Shown piece after piece: positions 1-8,180 of a stretch of 64,000 nucleotides of DNA. Under the pieces are notes generated by a model. The model made no database searches. It saw nothing but the letters and a program-made list of their open reading frames with translations, and had not been told where the DNA came from. The DNA comes from Streptomyces sp. ICC1 (GTDB taxonomy: Bacteria > Actinomycetota > Actinomycetes > Streptomycetales > Streptomycetaceae). A program made the position numbers and the translations under genes. The DNA lies in contig NZ_CP030287.1 in the NCBI RefSeq assembly GCF_003287935.1, forward strand, positions 2,632,267 through 2,696,266, in the 5' to 3' direction. Position 1 is the first letter of the stretch, and every line of letters starts with the position of its first letter.

Positions 1-260
1 GGCGGCGGGGTCGATGACGGAGCGGATGACGGTGTCGACGCCCCGGGGCACCATCGACTGGACCACGGGGAGCAGCTCCTGCGGTTTGCCGAGCGCGTGG
101 GTGAGCTCCTCGTAGGAGCGGCGCAGCTCGGCCTCGGTGGTGAGGTCGAGGCGGACGCCCCCGAGGTCGGCGCGGTGGCGCAGGTGCGGGGCGGTGGTCT
201 TGAGGGCCACGGGGTATCCGAGGACCCCGGCGGCGCGGACCGCGGCGTCGGGGCTGGTCC
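1..260 (-). pseudogene. ATP-grasp (acyl-CoA synthetase, ADP-forming) C-terminal fragment
   Basis: The minus strand reads [20 protein letters not shown], then GGVRLDL, a Glu-rich helix and MVPRGVDTVI, which fits the ATP-grasp domain of ADP-forming acyl-CoA synthetase or Pat-like GNAT fusion proteins. Full-length relatives have about 700-900 residues with CoA-binding domains before this one. Here the recognisable homology starts abruptly near position 260, about 70 bases before the divergent phzD start, and the frame upstream is a Cys/Gly-rich stretch unlike protein. The gene runs off the left edge, so only about 87 residues are visible. I infer that the 5' part was lost when the cluster on its right was inserted. 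A short intact ATP-grasp subunit starting just upstream is possible but less likely. Confidence 0.5.
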
Positions 261-332
261 CCCCACAGGTCCCGCACCCCCCACATCCCGAGCATCCCGT
301 CACCGACTCACCACGGAAGGACGCCATCACCC

Positions 333-1025
333 GTGCCTCACATACCCCCCGTAGAGCCGTACCCCATGCCGGCGGAAGGGGACCTCCCCGACAACACGGT
401 GGGCTGGGTGCCCGACCCGGCCCGGGTCGTGCTGCTGCTGCACGACATGCAGGAGTTCTTCCTCAGGCCGTTCCCCCGCACCGGCGAACCCGGCGGCTCC
501 CTCGTGTCCAACGCCACCCTCCTGCGGGACCGCTGCGCCGAGCTGGGCGTCCCCGTGGCCTACACCGCCCAGCCCGGCGGCATGACCGTGGAGCAGCGCG
601 GTCTGCTCCGCGACTTCTGGGGGCCGGGGATGACCCCGACACCGGAGGACCGCAGGATCGTCCCCGGGCTCGAATCGCGCCCGCAGGACTGGGTGTTCAC
701 CAAGTGGCGGTACAGCGCCTTCCACCAGTCCGACCTCCTGGAGCGGATGCGCCTCCACCAGCGCGACCAGCTGATCGTCTGCGGCGTCTACGCGCACATC
801 GGGGTCCTGATGACCGCCGTGGACGCGTACACCAACGACATCCAGCCCTTCCTGGTCGCCGACGCCGTGGCCGACTTCTCCGCCGACGACCACCGGCTCG
901 CCTTGAACTACGTCGCACGGCGCGCCGGCCGGGTGCTCACGACCAAGACCGCCCTCGGCGAACTCGGCGGACCCGCCGGACCCGCCGGACCCGGGGAACC
1001 CGGCGAATCCGGAGCAGCCCGGTGA
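333..1025 (+). CDS. phzD: Isochorismatase PhzD: 2-amino-2-deoxyisochorismate hydrolase
   Basis: This 230-residue isochorismatase-family hydrolase should cleave the enolpyruvyl ether of 2-amino-2-deoxyisochorismate (ADIC) to pyruvate and DHHA. The N-terminus ([10 protein letters not shown]), Asp38 in VLLLHDMQ, Lys124 in FTKWRYSAF and GVYAHIGVL follow the PhzD/EntB pattern. Val158 stands where cysteine-hydrolase relatives have the nucleophilic Cys, as in PhzD. The tail is a Gly-Pro-rich low-complexity run ([12 protein letters not shown]). The GTG start has GGAAGGA about 11 bases upstream. The gene heads an operon with phzE, the carrier protein and the PPTase. Pairing with PhzE favours the amino substrate over isochorismate. 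Confidence 0.9.
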   Translation: MPHIPPVEPYPMPAEGDLPDNTVGWVPDPARVVLLLHDMQEFFLRPFPRTGEPGGSLVSNATLLRDRCAELGVPVAYTAQPGGMTVEQRGLLRDFWGPGMTPTPEDRRIVPGLESRPQDWVFTKWRYSAFHQSDLLERMRLHQRDQLIVCGVYAHIGVLMTAVDAYTNDIQPFLVADAVADFSADDHRLALNYVARRAGRVLTTKTALGELGGPAGPAGPGEPGESGAAR

Positions 1026-1063
1026 ACACGCCCTCCACAGCACCTGACCCGACGAGGAACAAC

Positions 1064-2983
1064 ATGGCATCAGCACGTGAGACACCTGACCTCCTGGCAC
1101 GGATCCTCGACGGCCGCGCGGACGACTTCGCGCTGCTGCACCGGCCGGAGCAGGCCGGGGCCGACACCCTGGAGATCCTCCTCGGCGAGGTGACCGAGGT
1201 CGCCGCCCTCAAGGACCTGCCGCTCGCCGAGGACCCGGCGCCCGGTGCGGGACACGACCTGCTGGTCATGGTCCCGTACGGGCAGATCACCGAGCGGGGC
1301 TTCCGGGCCCGCGCCGACGGCGAGTCGCTGCTCTCCATGGCCGTACGCGAGCAGGCCGCGGTGCCGCTCGGCGCGACCCTGTCCCGGCTCCCGGACGGGC
1401 CGGTCAAGTGCGTCGACGGACGGTTCGACGTCCCGGACGAGGAGTACGCGGACATCGTGCGCCGTGTGATCAAGGACGAGATCGGTACCGGGGAGGGGGC
1501 CAACTTCGTCATCAAGCGCTCCTACGTCGCGCAGCTGCCCGACTTCTCCCGGCAGGTGGCCCTGGCCGTCTTCCGGCGGCTGCTGGAGCGCGAGTCCGGT
1601 GCGTACTGGACGTTCCTCGTGCACACGGGCGGACGCACGTTCGTCGGCGCCACACCGGAGCGGCACATCAGCGTGCACGGCGGCGTGGCCGTCATGAACC
1701 CCATCAGCGGCACCTACCGCTATCCCGCGGCCGGCCCCTCCCTGGACGGCGTCCTGGAGTTCCTCGAGGACCAGAAGGAGACCGATGAGCTCTACATGGT
1801 CGTCGACGAGGAGCTGAAGATGATGGGCCGTGTCTGCCCGTCGGGCGCGCGGCTGTCCGGCCCGTACCTCAAGGAGATGGCACGCCTGGCGCACACGGAG
1901 TACTTCATCGAGGGCACGACCGATCGCGACGTCCGCGACATCCTCCGCGAGACGCTGTTCGCCCCGACCGTCACCGGCTCCCCGCTGGAGAGCGCGGCCA
2001 AGGTGATCCACCGTTACGAGCCCGTCGGCCGCGGCTACTACAGCGGGATCGCCGCTCTCATCGGCCACGATGCCGCGGGTGGCCGCACCCTCGATTCCTC
2101 GATCCTCATCCGCACCGCCGACATCGACGCCTCGGGGCGGATGAGCATCGGGACGGGCGCGACCCTGGTGCGCCACTCGGACCCCGTGTCCGAGGTGCGC
2201 GAGACCTGGGCCAAGGCCGCGGGGCTGCTCGCGGCACTGGGCGAACCCGAGCCCACCCGCTTCGGCGCCCACCCCGCGGTCCGCAGGGCGCTCGACGGGC
2301 GCAACGAGCGGATCGCCGACTTCTGGCTGCGCGACCCGGGCAGCCAGACCGGGCAGGAACAGCCCCTGGCGGGGCAGAGGGTCCTGGTGGTGGACGCGGA
2401 GGACACCTTCACCGAGATGATCGCCCACCAGGTGCGCTCCCTCGGGTGCGAGGTGACGGTACGGCGCTTCGACGAGCCGTACGAAGTGGCCGGGCACGAC
2501 CTGGTGATCCTGGGCCCCGGACCGGGCGATCCGCGCGAGGTGGACCACCCCAAGATCGCCCATCTGCGGGCTGCCGTCACCGGGCTGCTCGCGGAGCGCC
2601 GGCCCTTCCTGGCCGTGTGCCTGAGCCATCAGGTGCTCAGCACCGTCCTGGGCCTGCCGCTGCACCGCAGGCCGGTGCCCAACCAGGGCGTCCAGCACGA
2701 GATCGACTGGTTCGGCGGGCGCGCGCGGGTGGGCTTCTACAACACCTTCGCCGCCCACACCGAGGAGGACGGGTTCGACCATCACGCGTACGGGCGGGTA
2801 CGGGTCAGCCGCGATCCCGAGACCGGTGAGGTCCACGGCCTGCTGGCCGACGGCTTCGCCTCCATGCAGTTCCACGCCGAGTCCGTGCTGACCCAGAACG
2901 GCCCCGGTGTCATCGCCGCGCTCCTCGAGGGCCTGGCCGCCGCACACCGCACGGACGCTTTGGAGCCCACCCATGTCAGTTGA
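1064..2983 (+). CDS. phzE: 2-amino-2-deoxyisochorismate synthase PhzE
   Basis: This 639-residue fusion has a TrpE-like chorismate-binding domain (about 1-425) and a class I glutamine amidotransferase domain (about 450-630). It should convert chorismate and glutamine to ADIC, the substrate of PhzD. The amidotransferase triad is visible: Cys519 in AVCLSHQ, His604 and Glu606 in MQFHAES, with the GPGPGDP turn before it. The synthase half has NPISGTYRY and DEELKMMGRVCP. The length matches Pseudomonas PhzE (about 630) and the gene order matches phenazine clusters. ATG 1064 follows GAGGA by 6 bases; a GTG at 1022 overlapping the phzD stop is an alternative start. An ordinary anthranilate synthase would lack the adjacent phzD. 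Confidence 0.9.
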   Translation: MASARETPDLLARILDGRADDFALLHRPEQAGADTLEILLGEVTEVAALKDLPLAEDPAPGAGHDLLVMVPYGQITERGFRARADGESLLSMAVREQAAVPLGATLSRLPDGPVKCVDGRFDVPDEEYADIVRRVIKDEIGTGEGANFVIKRSYVAQLPDFSRQVALAVFRRLLERESGAYWTFLVHTGGRTFVGATPERHISVHGGVAVMNPISGTYRYPAAGPSLDGVLEFLEDQKETDELYMVVDEELKMMGRVCPSGARLSGPYLKEMARLAHTEYFIEGTTDRDVRDILRETLFAPTVTGSPLESAAKVIHRYEPVGRGYYSGIAALIGHDAAGGRTLDSSILIRTADIDASGRMSIGTGATLVRHSDPVSEVRETWAKAAGLLAALGEPEPTRFGAHPAVRRALDGRNERIADFWLRDPGSQTGQEQPLAGQRVLVVDAEDTFTEMIAHQVRSLGCEVTVRRFDEPYEVAGHDLVILGPGPGDPREVDHPKIAHLRAAVTGLLAERRPFLAVCLSHQVLSTVLGLPLHRRPVPNQGVQHEIDWFGGRARVGFYNTFAAHTEEDGFDHHAYGRVRVSRDPETGEVHGLLADGFASMQFHAESVLTQNGPGVIAALLEGLAAAHRTDALEPTHVS

Positions 2984-3485
2984 AGACCAGACCCTCGCCA
3001 CCGCGACTCCCGACGAAGCGCCGGCCGCGGTGGTGGCCGAGGTCACGCACCTGCTCGCCGACGTGCTCAGGGTGAAGCCCGAACTGATCGATCCCGGGCA
3101 GACGTTCGTTTCGCTGGGCGTCGGATCCGTGGCGACCGTGCAGTTCGTCTCGGTGGTCAACACGCGTTACGGAACCGCCCTCAAGGCCACCTCGCTGTTC
3201 GGTCAACCGACTCCGCTGGCCTTCGCGGGTCTCGTGGCACGCGAAGCGGGGATCAGGGAGCAGGGGGTGGCGTCCGCCGAGCCGGCCCCCGCCGACCAGG
3301 CCGCGGCCGACGGCCAACGGCTCGGCGACGGCCACCGGCCCGCCGACGGCCGACCGCTCGCCGACGACCAGGCGGCCGCCGAAGAACTGGGGGCCGCCGA
3401 AGAACTGGGGGCGCTCCTCGACGCGGTGCGCGCGGACCGGCTTTCCGTGGACGAGGCGCTCACGCGGCTGCCTCACCAGGCGTGA
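2973..3485 (+). CDS. Free-standing acyl/peptidyl carrier protein with C-terminal helical tail
   Basis: This 170-residue protein has a phosphopantetheine-binding domain (about 18-95) with the attachment Ser52 in SLGVGSVATVQF. After it comes a low-complexity Ala/Asp/Gly linker (about 100-145) containing the repeat AAEELG, then a terminal helix LLDAVRADRLSVDEALTRL. The gene overlaps the 3' end of phzE by 11 bases, so translation is probably coupled. The C-terminal helix resembles the first 25 residues of the PPTase encoded next (see findings). The carrier probably holds an aryl acid or extender intermediate, but no adenylation or acyltransferase gene lies within this operon, so the cargo is unknown. 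Confidence 0.85.
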   Translation: MSVEDQTLATATPDEAPAAVVAEVTHLLADVLRVKPELIDPGQTFVSLGVGSVATVQFVSVVNTRYGTALKATSLFGQPTPLAFAGLVAREAGIREQGVASAEPAPADQAAADGQRLGDGHRPADGRPLADDQAAAEELGAAEELGALLDAVRADRLSVDEALTRLPHQA

Positions 3486-3498
3486 ACGGGCGGCAACG

Positions 3499-4428
3499 AT
3501 GGACGAACGAGAGATAATCACCCGGTTCAAGGCCGGACTCCTGGAGCGCGAGCAGGCCGTGTGGCTCCTCGCCGAGCGGCGAAGGACACCCGGTCGCGGC
3601 CCGGTCGCGGTCGCGGTGTCCGGCGGGGCAGACACGGCGCCGGAGCGGACCGAGCCCATCAAGCTCTGGTTCTGCTCCAACGACGAGCTCGATCCCGGGC
3701 TCGCCGTCACCCTGGCCGGGCACTGGCTGGACGCACAGGAGCAGGAGATCGCAGACCGGTTCCTGTTCGAACGGGACCGGCGCCAGTATCTGGTGGCCCA
3801 TGCGCTCGTACGGCGGGTACTCGCGCTGGAAAGCGGCCTGCCCGAGGCGGAAGCCGTGATCTGGCGCTCTGAGCGCGGGCGGCCGTTCCTGCGGCCACCC
3901 ACCGCAGGACTACCGCGCGGCGGTGCGGAGTTGGACTTCAACCTGTCCCATGCCGGGGGCCACAACCTGCTCGGCGTGGTGCGCAGTCACCGGATCGGGG
4001 TGGACGTGGAGCGGGTCGACCGCGGTGAGCAGGGGCTCGACGCGATCATCGAGACCTTCGCACGGGACGAGCGGGATTGGGTGGCACAGGCCGCGCCCGG
4101 CCGCACCCGGGACTGCCGGACCCTGCGGCTGTGGACTCTGAAGGAGGCGTACTCCAAGGCGCGCGGGCTGGGCCTCGGACTCCCCTTCGACAGCTTCTCC
4201 TTCACCCTGGACGAGGAGCGCGGGGTCCTGGGATTCAGGCCGCCCGAGTCCGAAGGGGCGCTGCCCTGGCGGTTCCTGGAGCTGGAGCCGGAGCCCGGAG
4301 TGCTCGCGGCCGTGGCACTCCTCGCCGGCACGGGCGTGTCGTCCGTTCTCCAGCTGCACCGCGGTTTTCCCTGGAGCCGGGAGGCACCGGAGCTGCTGGC
4401 GCTACCGGTTCCGGTCGCCGGCCTCTGA
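3499..4428 (+). CDS. Sfp-type 4'-phosphopantetheinyl transferase
   Basis: This 309-residue enzyme would move 4'-phosphopantetheine from CoA onto carrier proteins, presumably the one encoded 13 bases upstream. The Sfp motifs are present: LDFNLSHAGG, IGVDVERVD (Asp169, Glu171) and WTLKEAYSKARGLGLGLP (Glu216, Lys219). The magnesium-binding residues are therefore intact. It is longer than typical Sfp enzymes (about 225-250) because of an N-terminal helix (EIITRFKAGLLEREQAVWLL) and linker that could dock to the carrier tail. The 3' end overlaps the convergent receptor gene by 27 bases. Confidence 0.9.
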   Translation: MDEREIITRFKAGLLEREQAVWLLAERRRTPGRGPVAVAVSGGADTAPERTEPIKLWFCSNDELDPGLAVTLAGHWLDAQEQEIADRFLFERDRRQYLVAHALVRRVLALESGLPEAEAVIWRSERGRPFLRPPTAGLPRGGAELDFNLSHAGGHNLLGVVRSHRIGVDVERVDRGEQGLDAIIETFARDERDWVAQAAPGRTRDCRTLRLWTLKEAYSKARGLGLGLPFDSFSFTLDEERGVLGFRPPESEGALPWRFLELEPEPGVLAAVALLAGTGVSSVLQLHRGFPWSREAPELLALPVPVAGL

Positions 4429-5127
4429 CTCCGCGCCGGCGGTGTCGGGCGGCGCGGTGTCGGGTGTCACGGTGGACGGCGTCACGGTGGACGGCGTCGC
4501 CGGGTGGGACTCGTCGCCGCGCCGCAGGGAGAGATCGATACGGGGCAGGGTCCCGGGCGTGGCGATCCCCGGGAGCAGCAGCCGCCACATCTCCACCGTG
4601 CGCTCCGGCAGGTCCTTGCGCCCGTTCACCAGCTGCGCGTACAACTGCACGCCGGTACACGCGCTGACGACGAACTCGGCCACCCACATCGGGTCGATTC
4701 CGGGCAGCAGCTCCCCGCGGTCCCGCGCGTCACAGAGACACTGCGCCATGATGTCCCGCCACTGCAGATAGGGCGTGATGTCGTGGACGCCGAAGCTGCC
4801 CTGTTCCACGGAGAGACGCACGCCGGCGCGCAGCAGCGGGTCCTGCAGGAGCTGGTGCGACCACACCCGTGTGATGTCCACGATGCGCTGCAGCCCCTGA
4901 GTGTCGAGACTCGGCTCGATGCTCTGGGGCTGCGACTGCATGACCGCCTTGGCAATGCCTTCCTTCGACTCGAAGTGGAAGTACAGCGCTCCCACGGTCA
5001 GCCCGGCGCGCTTCGCGATCTTGTTGAGCCCCGTGCCGGCGTACCCGGACGCGTCGAACTCCTCTGCCGCCGCTCGTAGGAGCAGCTCGCGTGTGCGCAG
5101 CGCGCGATCCTGCATCGGACGTTCCAT
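4402..5127 (-). CDS. ArpA/ScbR-type γ-butyrolactone receptor (TetR family)
   Basis: The 241-residue protein has an N-terminal TetR helix-turn-helix (GLNKIAKRAGLTVGALYFHF, about 30-50) and an all-helical ligand domain in the style of ArpA, ScbR and BarA. It lies divergent from an afsA homologue, the classic arrangement for a hormone receptor that represses its own promoter and the synthase promoter until γ-butyrolactone binds. ATG 5127 follows GGAG by 7 bases; other in-frame starts lie at 5166 and 5115. The C-terminus carries a Thr/Pro-rich tail with STVTPSTVTPDTAPPDTAG, absent from typical relatives. It probably controls the AT-rich operators listed here; that link is inferred. Confidence 0.87.
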   Translation of the reverse strand: MERPMQDRALRTRELLLRAAAEEFDASGYAGTGLNKIAKRAGLTVGALYFHFESKEGIAKAVMQSQPQSIEPSLDTQGLQRIVDITRVWSHQLLQDPLLRAGVRLSVEQGSFGVHDITPYLQWRDIMAQCLCDARDRGELLPGIDPMWVAEFVVSACTGVQLYAQLVNGRKDLPERTVEMWRLLLPGIATPGTLPRIDLSLRRGDESHPATPSTVTPSTVTPDTAPPDTAGAESEAGDRNR

Positions 5128-5170
5128 GCCTGAGCTCCGTTCGGCAAGCCAGTAAAGACTAGACAAAAAA

Positions 5171-5190
5171 AAGAATCATCCTTATTTTAT
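5171..5190. promoter_or_regulatory. Putative operator A (receptor/afsA divergent promoter)
   Basis: AAGAATCATCCTTATTTTAT sits in an AT-rich island in otherwise GC-rich DNA, between the divergent receptor and afsA genes. It resembles sites B, C and D elsewhere in the cluster and has a weak inverted symmetry. It is probably an autoregulatory element or overlaps the promoter of the receptor gene. Confidence 0.5.
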
Positions 5191-5333
5191 CTCTCACGGG
5201 CTTCGCCGTCCAGGCGTGTGCGCCCGCCGCGTGTTCTGTGCCCGCCCTCGTTCGATGTGACCACTTCGGCGTGGGGACGCGGCACGTTCATGTGCGCTTC
5301 GTGCCCGTAGGTCTTCACCGGGGGAGAAATCGC

Positions 5334-6311
5334 ATGCCATGCACCGCCACAGCCGCCCTCGCTCCGCCCCTCATGTTCGTTGCGGGGGAGCTCGTCCACA
5401 AGGCCCGCCCCGGCTCAGTGCTCCTGACCGGTCTGCGGTCCGACGGGAGCGACGGGTTCGTCGTCTCCGCCCACTGGCCCGCGGTGCACGGCTACTACGC
5501 CACCGGGCAGACCGCGCTCGACCCGCTCCTGCTCACCGAGACGGTGCGCCAGTGCTTACCCCTGCTGTGCCACAGCGCGTATGACGTCCCCCTGGGGCAC
5601 CACCTGCTCTGGGACACCCTCAGATACGAACTGACTCCCGCGGCCCTGGTCCCGAAGGACCGCAGCGGAGGGCTCGAACTCCGCGTCACCTGCCTGGAGT
5701 CGACCCGTCGCGGCGGGCGGGCGTCCGCGCTGACCCTGCTCATATCCGTGGTGCAGGGCGGGCAGTTGCTCGCCGAGTGCACCACCCGCCTGACCGTGCA
5801 GGCGCCGGCCGTCTACCAGCGGCTGCGGGCGGGGCGCGGCGCCCCCGATGCCGTCACCGCCCTGCCGGCCGCACCCACCGCCCCCATCGAGCCGTCCGCC
5901 CTGGGGCGCGCCCGGCTCCGCGACGTCGTCCTCAGCCCTGTGGTGGGGCTCGGTCGGTGGAGGTTGCGGGTGGACACCAAGGATCCCCTCTTCTTCGACC
6001 ACCCGCTCGATCACGTGCCGGGCCTGCTCCTCCTGGAGGCGTCCCGCCAGGCCGCGTTGACGCTTCCCTCCGAGCGCCCGCTGTCCGTGACGGCCTTGGA
6101 GTCCTCCTTCTTCCGCTACGTCGAACTCGACGCTCCGTGCTGGATCGAGGCGCGGCCGACCGACTCGGACGGCCACCGGCGTGCGGTGGTCACGATGTGG
6201 CAGAACGGTGGCGTGTGCTTCTCCGCGACGGTGCTGCTCGCCCGGAAGCCGGGCCCCGGTCCCGCCGACCCGGTGGGTACCGGTGGCGAGGTCATCCCGT
6301 TCCCGCGGTGA
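5334..6311 (+). CDS. afsA: AfsA-family γ-butyrolactone synthase
   Basis: This 325-residue protein has two A-factor hot-dog repeats, the first near 14-150 with the family signature ELVHKARPGSVLLTG, the second near 200-310 with DHPLDHVPGLLLLEA. AfsA-type enzymes condense a β-ketoacyl group with dihydroxyacetone phosphate in the first step of γ-butyrolactone signal synthesis. ATG 5334 is preceded by GGGGGAG at a good distance. Codon 75 is TTA (5556-5558), so translation should need the bldA leucyl-tRNA, tying signal production to development. The gene is divergent from its likely receptor and ends before a strong hairpin. Confidence 0.9.
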   Translation: MPCTATAALAPPLMFVAGELVHKARPGSVLLTGLRSDGSDGFVVSAHWPAVHGYYATGQTALDPLLLTETVRQCLPLLCHSAYDVPLGHHLLWDTLRYELTPAALVPKDRSGGLELRVTCLESTRRGGRASALTLLISVVQGGQLLAECTTRLTVQAPAVYQRLRAGRGAPDAVTALPAAPTAPIEPSALGRARLRDVVLSPVVGLGRWRLRVDTKDPLFFDHPLDHVPGLLLLEASRQAALTLPSERPLSVTALESSFFRYVELDAPCWIEARPTDSDGHRRAVVTMWQNGGVCFSATVLLARKPGPGPADPVGTGGEVIPFPR

Positions 6312-6351
6312 GGGGTCGTGCGGGTCGCATCCCGCCGGCCTGATACGAAAA

Positions 6352-6385
6352 CGGCGGCCCGCCCCGGAGATGGGGCGGGCCGCCG
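6352..6385. terminator. Bidirectional terminator between afsA and the SDR gene
   Basis: A perfect 14-bp stem (CGGCGGCCCGCCCC with its complement) encloses the loop GGAGAT, between the convergent afsA and SDR genes. The base composition makes a very stable hairpin; four A residues precede it, giving a U-run for minus-strand transcripts. Confidence 0.8.
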
Positions 6386-6430
6386 AGCCGTGAGCCGAGC
6401 CGTGAGCCGAGCCGTGAGCCGAGCCGTGAG
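6386..6430. repeat. 12-bp tandem repeat, about 3.7 copies
   Basis: GCCGTGAGCCGA repeats directly after the terminator hairpin and ends a few bases before the SDR stop codon. It is noncoding and probably a replication-slippage product. Confidence 0.8.
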
Positions 6431-6436
6431 GGCAGG

Positions 6437-7210
6437 TCAGGCGGCGGTCCAGCCACCGTCGACCGGCATCGCGACGCCCGTGACGAAAGAGGCCTGATCG
6501 CTGCACAGCCAGGCGGCGGCACGCGCGATCTCATCCGGTGCGGCCATCCGCTTCTGGACCGAGCGCCCGACGAAATCCTCCTCCAGCGAGGGGTTCTCCT
6601 TGAGCACCTGGTCCATCATCTCGGTGCGGGTGCTGCCCACCACCAGGGCGTTCACCCGGATCCCGCGCAGGCCGTACTCGGCCGCGGCCGCCCGCGTCAG
6701 CCCGAGGACCGCGTGCTTGGCCGCCACATAGGCGGAGGACGCTCCGGTAGCCAACACCCCTGCCACGCTGGAGGTGTTCACGATCGCCGCCGGGCGGCCG
6801 GAGCCGAGCATGGCGGGGATCTGGTGGCGCATGCAGTTCCACACGCCCCGGACGTTCACGGCCATGATCTGCTCGAAGACCGCGGTGTCCGTCTCGTGCA
6901 ACAAGCTGCCGGACGTCGCGTAACCGGCGTTGTTGAAGGCCCCGTCCAGCCGGCCGAACCGGGACACCGTTTCGGCGACGGCCCGTTCGACCTCGTCCTC
7001 CCGGGTCACATCCGCCGCCGCCACCACCGCGCGCCCCCCGGCCGCGGCTATCTCGGCGGCCAGCTCGCGCAGCCGCTCCTCGCGCCGTGCCATGAGCACC
7101 ACGGTCGCCCCCTCGGCGGCGAACACGCGCCCGGCCGCCGCCCCGATTCCGCTGGACGCCCCCGTGATCATCACGATCCGGTCCCGCAGCAAGCCTGTGT
7201 CTCTCGTCAT
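6437..7210 (-). CDS. Short-chain dehydrogenase/reductase
   Basis: This 257-residue classical SDR has the nucleotide-binding TGASSGIG near residue 17, NNAG, the catalytic Ser region NTSSVAG and YVAAK, and ends with the usual PVDGGW. Two roles fit. It could oxidise DHHA from PhzD to 3-hydroxyanthranilate, as EntA/DhbA-type SDRs do for the dihydroxy analogue. Alternatively it could act as a γ-butyrolactone-pathway ketoreductase beside afsA. The sequence alone does not decide. ATG 7210 has GGGAGGGAAG upstream. Operator-like site B lies about 80 bases upstream of the start, suggesting control by the receptor or pseudo-receptor. Confidence 0.85.
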   Translation of the reverse strand: MTRDTGLLRDRIVMITGASSGIGAAAGRVFAAEGATVVLMARREERLRELAAEIAAAGGRAVVAAADVTREDEVERAVAETVSRFGRLDGAFNNAGYATSGSLLHETDTAVFEQIMAVNVRGVWNCMRHQIPAMLGSGRPAAIVNTSSVAGVLATGASSAYVAAKHAVLGLTRAAAAEYGLRGIRVNALVVGSTRTEMMDQVLKENPSLEEDFVGRSVQKRMAAPDEIARAAAWLCSDQASFVTGVAMPVDGGWTAA

Positions 7211-7286
7211 GTCGAGCTTCCCTCCCCCTGGATTGCCGCTTCTGACCCTCGGGGGCCGATCGTCACGCGGCCCCCTCGACAGGGAA

Positions 7287-7305
7287 AAGAATAATGGTTC
7301 TTATG
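7287..7305. promoter_or_regulatory. Putative operator B (SDR promoter)
   Basis: AAGAATAATGGTTCTTATG contains a perfect 5-bp inverted repeat, AAGAA and TTCTT with a 6-bp spacer (7287-7302). It is the clearest copy of the shared AT-rich element and sits just upstream of the SDR gene. Confidence 0.55.
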
Positions 7306-7357
7306 TGATTTCGCCAGCGGGTGGCCGATGCCGGGGGAGCCGGGGCGGGATCCGACC

Positions 7358-7993
7358 CTAACCCGCCCCGGGCGGGCGGATGGCCGAGATGCCGTACAGG
7401 AGCAGGTCGCAGAGGTGGGCGAACAGGGCCCTGGCGGCCTCGGATCCCTCGGACCGCGCGTCGTTGCCGCGGGCGCACACCTCCGTCCCGGTGATCAGGC
7501 GCAGGGCCATGTCCGTCACCGCCTCCGGCGTGACGCCCTCCCTCAACTGCCCTCTTTCTCCCGCGCTCCGGAACATCTCGCGCGCCTGCTGGAACCAGGA
7601 CTCCGACCAGTCTCCGGCTTCCGGGACCTCTCCGGAGAGCCGTACGGCCGCGCGCGCCAAGACGTCGCGGTGCAACAGTTCGAGCAGGGCGAGGAGGAGC
7701 GAACGGGCCCTGTGCAGCGGGGCCGCCGGGCGTTGGGCCACCTCGCCCACCCGCTCCTGGATCCGGGCGAACCCGACCTCCATCAGCTCGGCGAGGAGCC
7801 GGTCCTTCGTGGGGAAGTGAAAGGTCAGCGCGCCCGTCGTGACGCCGACCTCGTTTGCGATGCGATGCATGGCCATGCCGCCGTAGCCGTACTTGTCGAT
7901 CTCCCGTGCGGCGGCATCCAGGAGAGCGCCGCGCGTCAGCAGGGACCTCTCCTGCTGTTTCGCCGGCCTCCTTCCTTCTCCGTGTGGCGCCAA
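7358..7993 (-). CDS. TetR-family regulator (pseudo γ-butyrolactone receptor type)
   Basis: The 211-residue protein has a TetR DNA-binding domain (MAMHRIANEVGVTTGALTFHF, within about 39-60, shown in part) closely similar to the ArpA-type receptor upstream, but a different C-terminal ligand domain. The start is unusual: TTG at 7993, supported by a perfect AGGAGG five bases upstream and by the lack of a better ATG. It is divergent from the first transposase-like gene, with operator-like site C between them. Pseudo-receptors of this kind often bind the antibiotic or another hormone and share target sites with the true receptor; that role is inferred from the layout. Confidence 0.83.
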   Translation of the reverse strand: MAPHGEGRRPAKQQERSLLTRGALLDAAAREIDKYGYGGMAMHRIANEVGVTTGALTFHFPTKDRLLAELMEVGFARIQERVGEVAQRPAAPLHRARSLLLALLELLHRDVLARAAVRLSGEVPEAGDWSESWFQQAREMFRSAGERGQLREGVTPEAVTDMALRLITGTEVCARGNDARSEGSEAARALFAHLCDLLLYGISAIRPPGAG

Positions 7994-8105
7994 TGCGACC
8001 TCCTGCTCTCTGTTCGCTGATCGACCTCATACGGTCCACGGCTCATCCGCCGTCCACAACGGCGAGTTGACGAACTTGCACCGAGAAGGCATCCTCGGTC
8101 TTCAA

Positions 8106-8128
8106 AAGAATAAGAATGATGGTTATGT
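8106..8128. promoter_or_regulatory. Putative operator C
   Basis: AAGAATGATGGTTATG at 8112-8127 matches site B at most positions, with a second AAAGAAT just before it. It lies in the intergenic region of the TetR gene (minus) and the first transposase-like gene (plus). Confidence 0.5.
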
Positions 8129-8180
8129 TTCTACTGCGGCTGGCGACCACCGCCAGCCAGGACCGATCAAGGAGCCAGTC

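Noticed and set aside
137..1063. Long plus-strand frame upstream of and continuous with phzE
   Set aside because: It overlaps phzD in another frame and is Arg/Pro-rich there. PhzE homology starts near 1064, where a ribosome site lies.
333..4428. A complete phenazine cluster
   Set aside because: phzF, phzA/B, phzG and phzC are not in the window, so only the DHHA-forming steps are supported.
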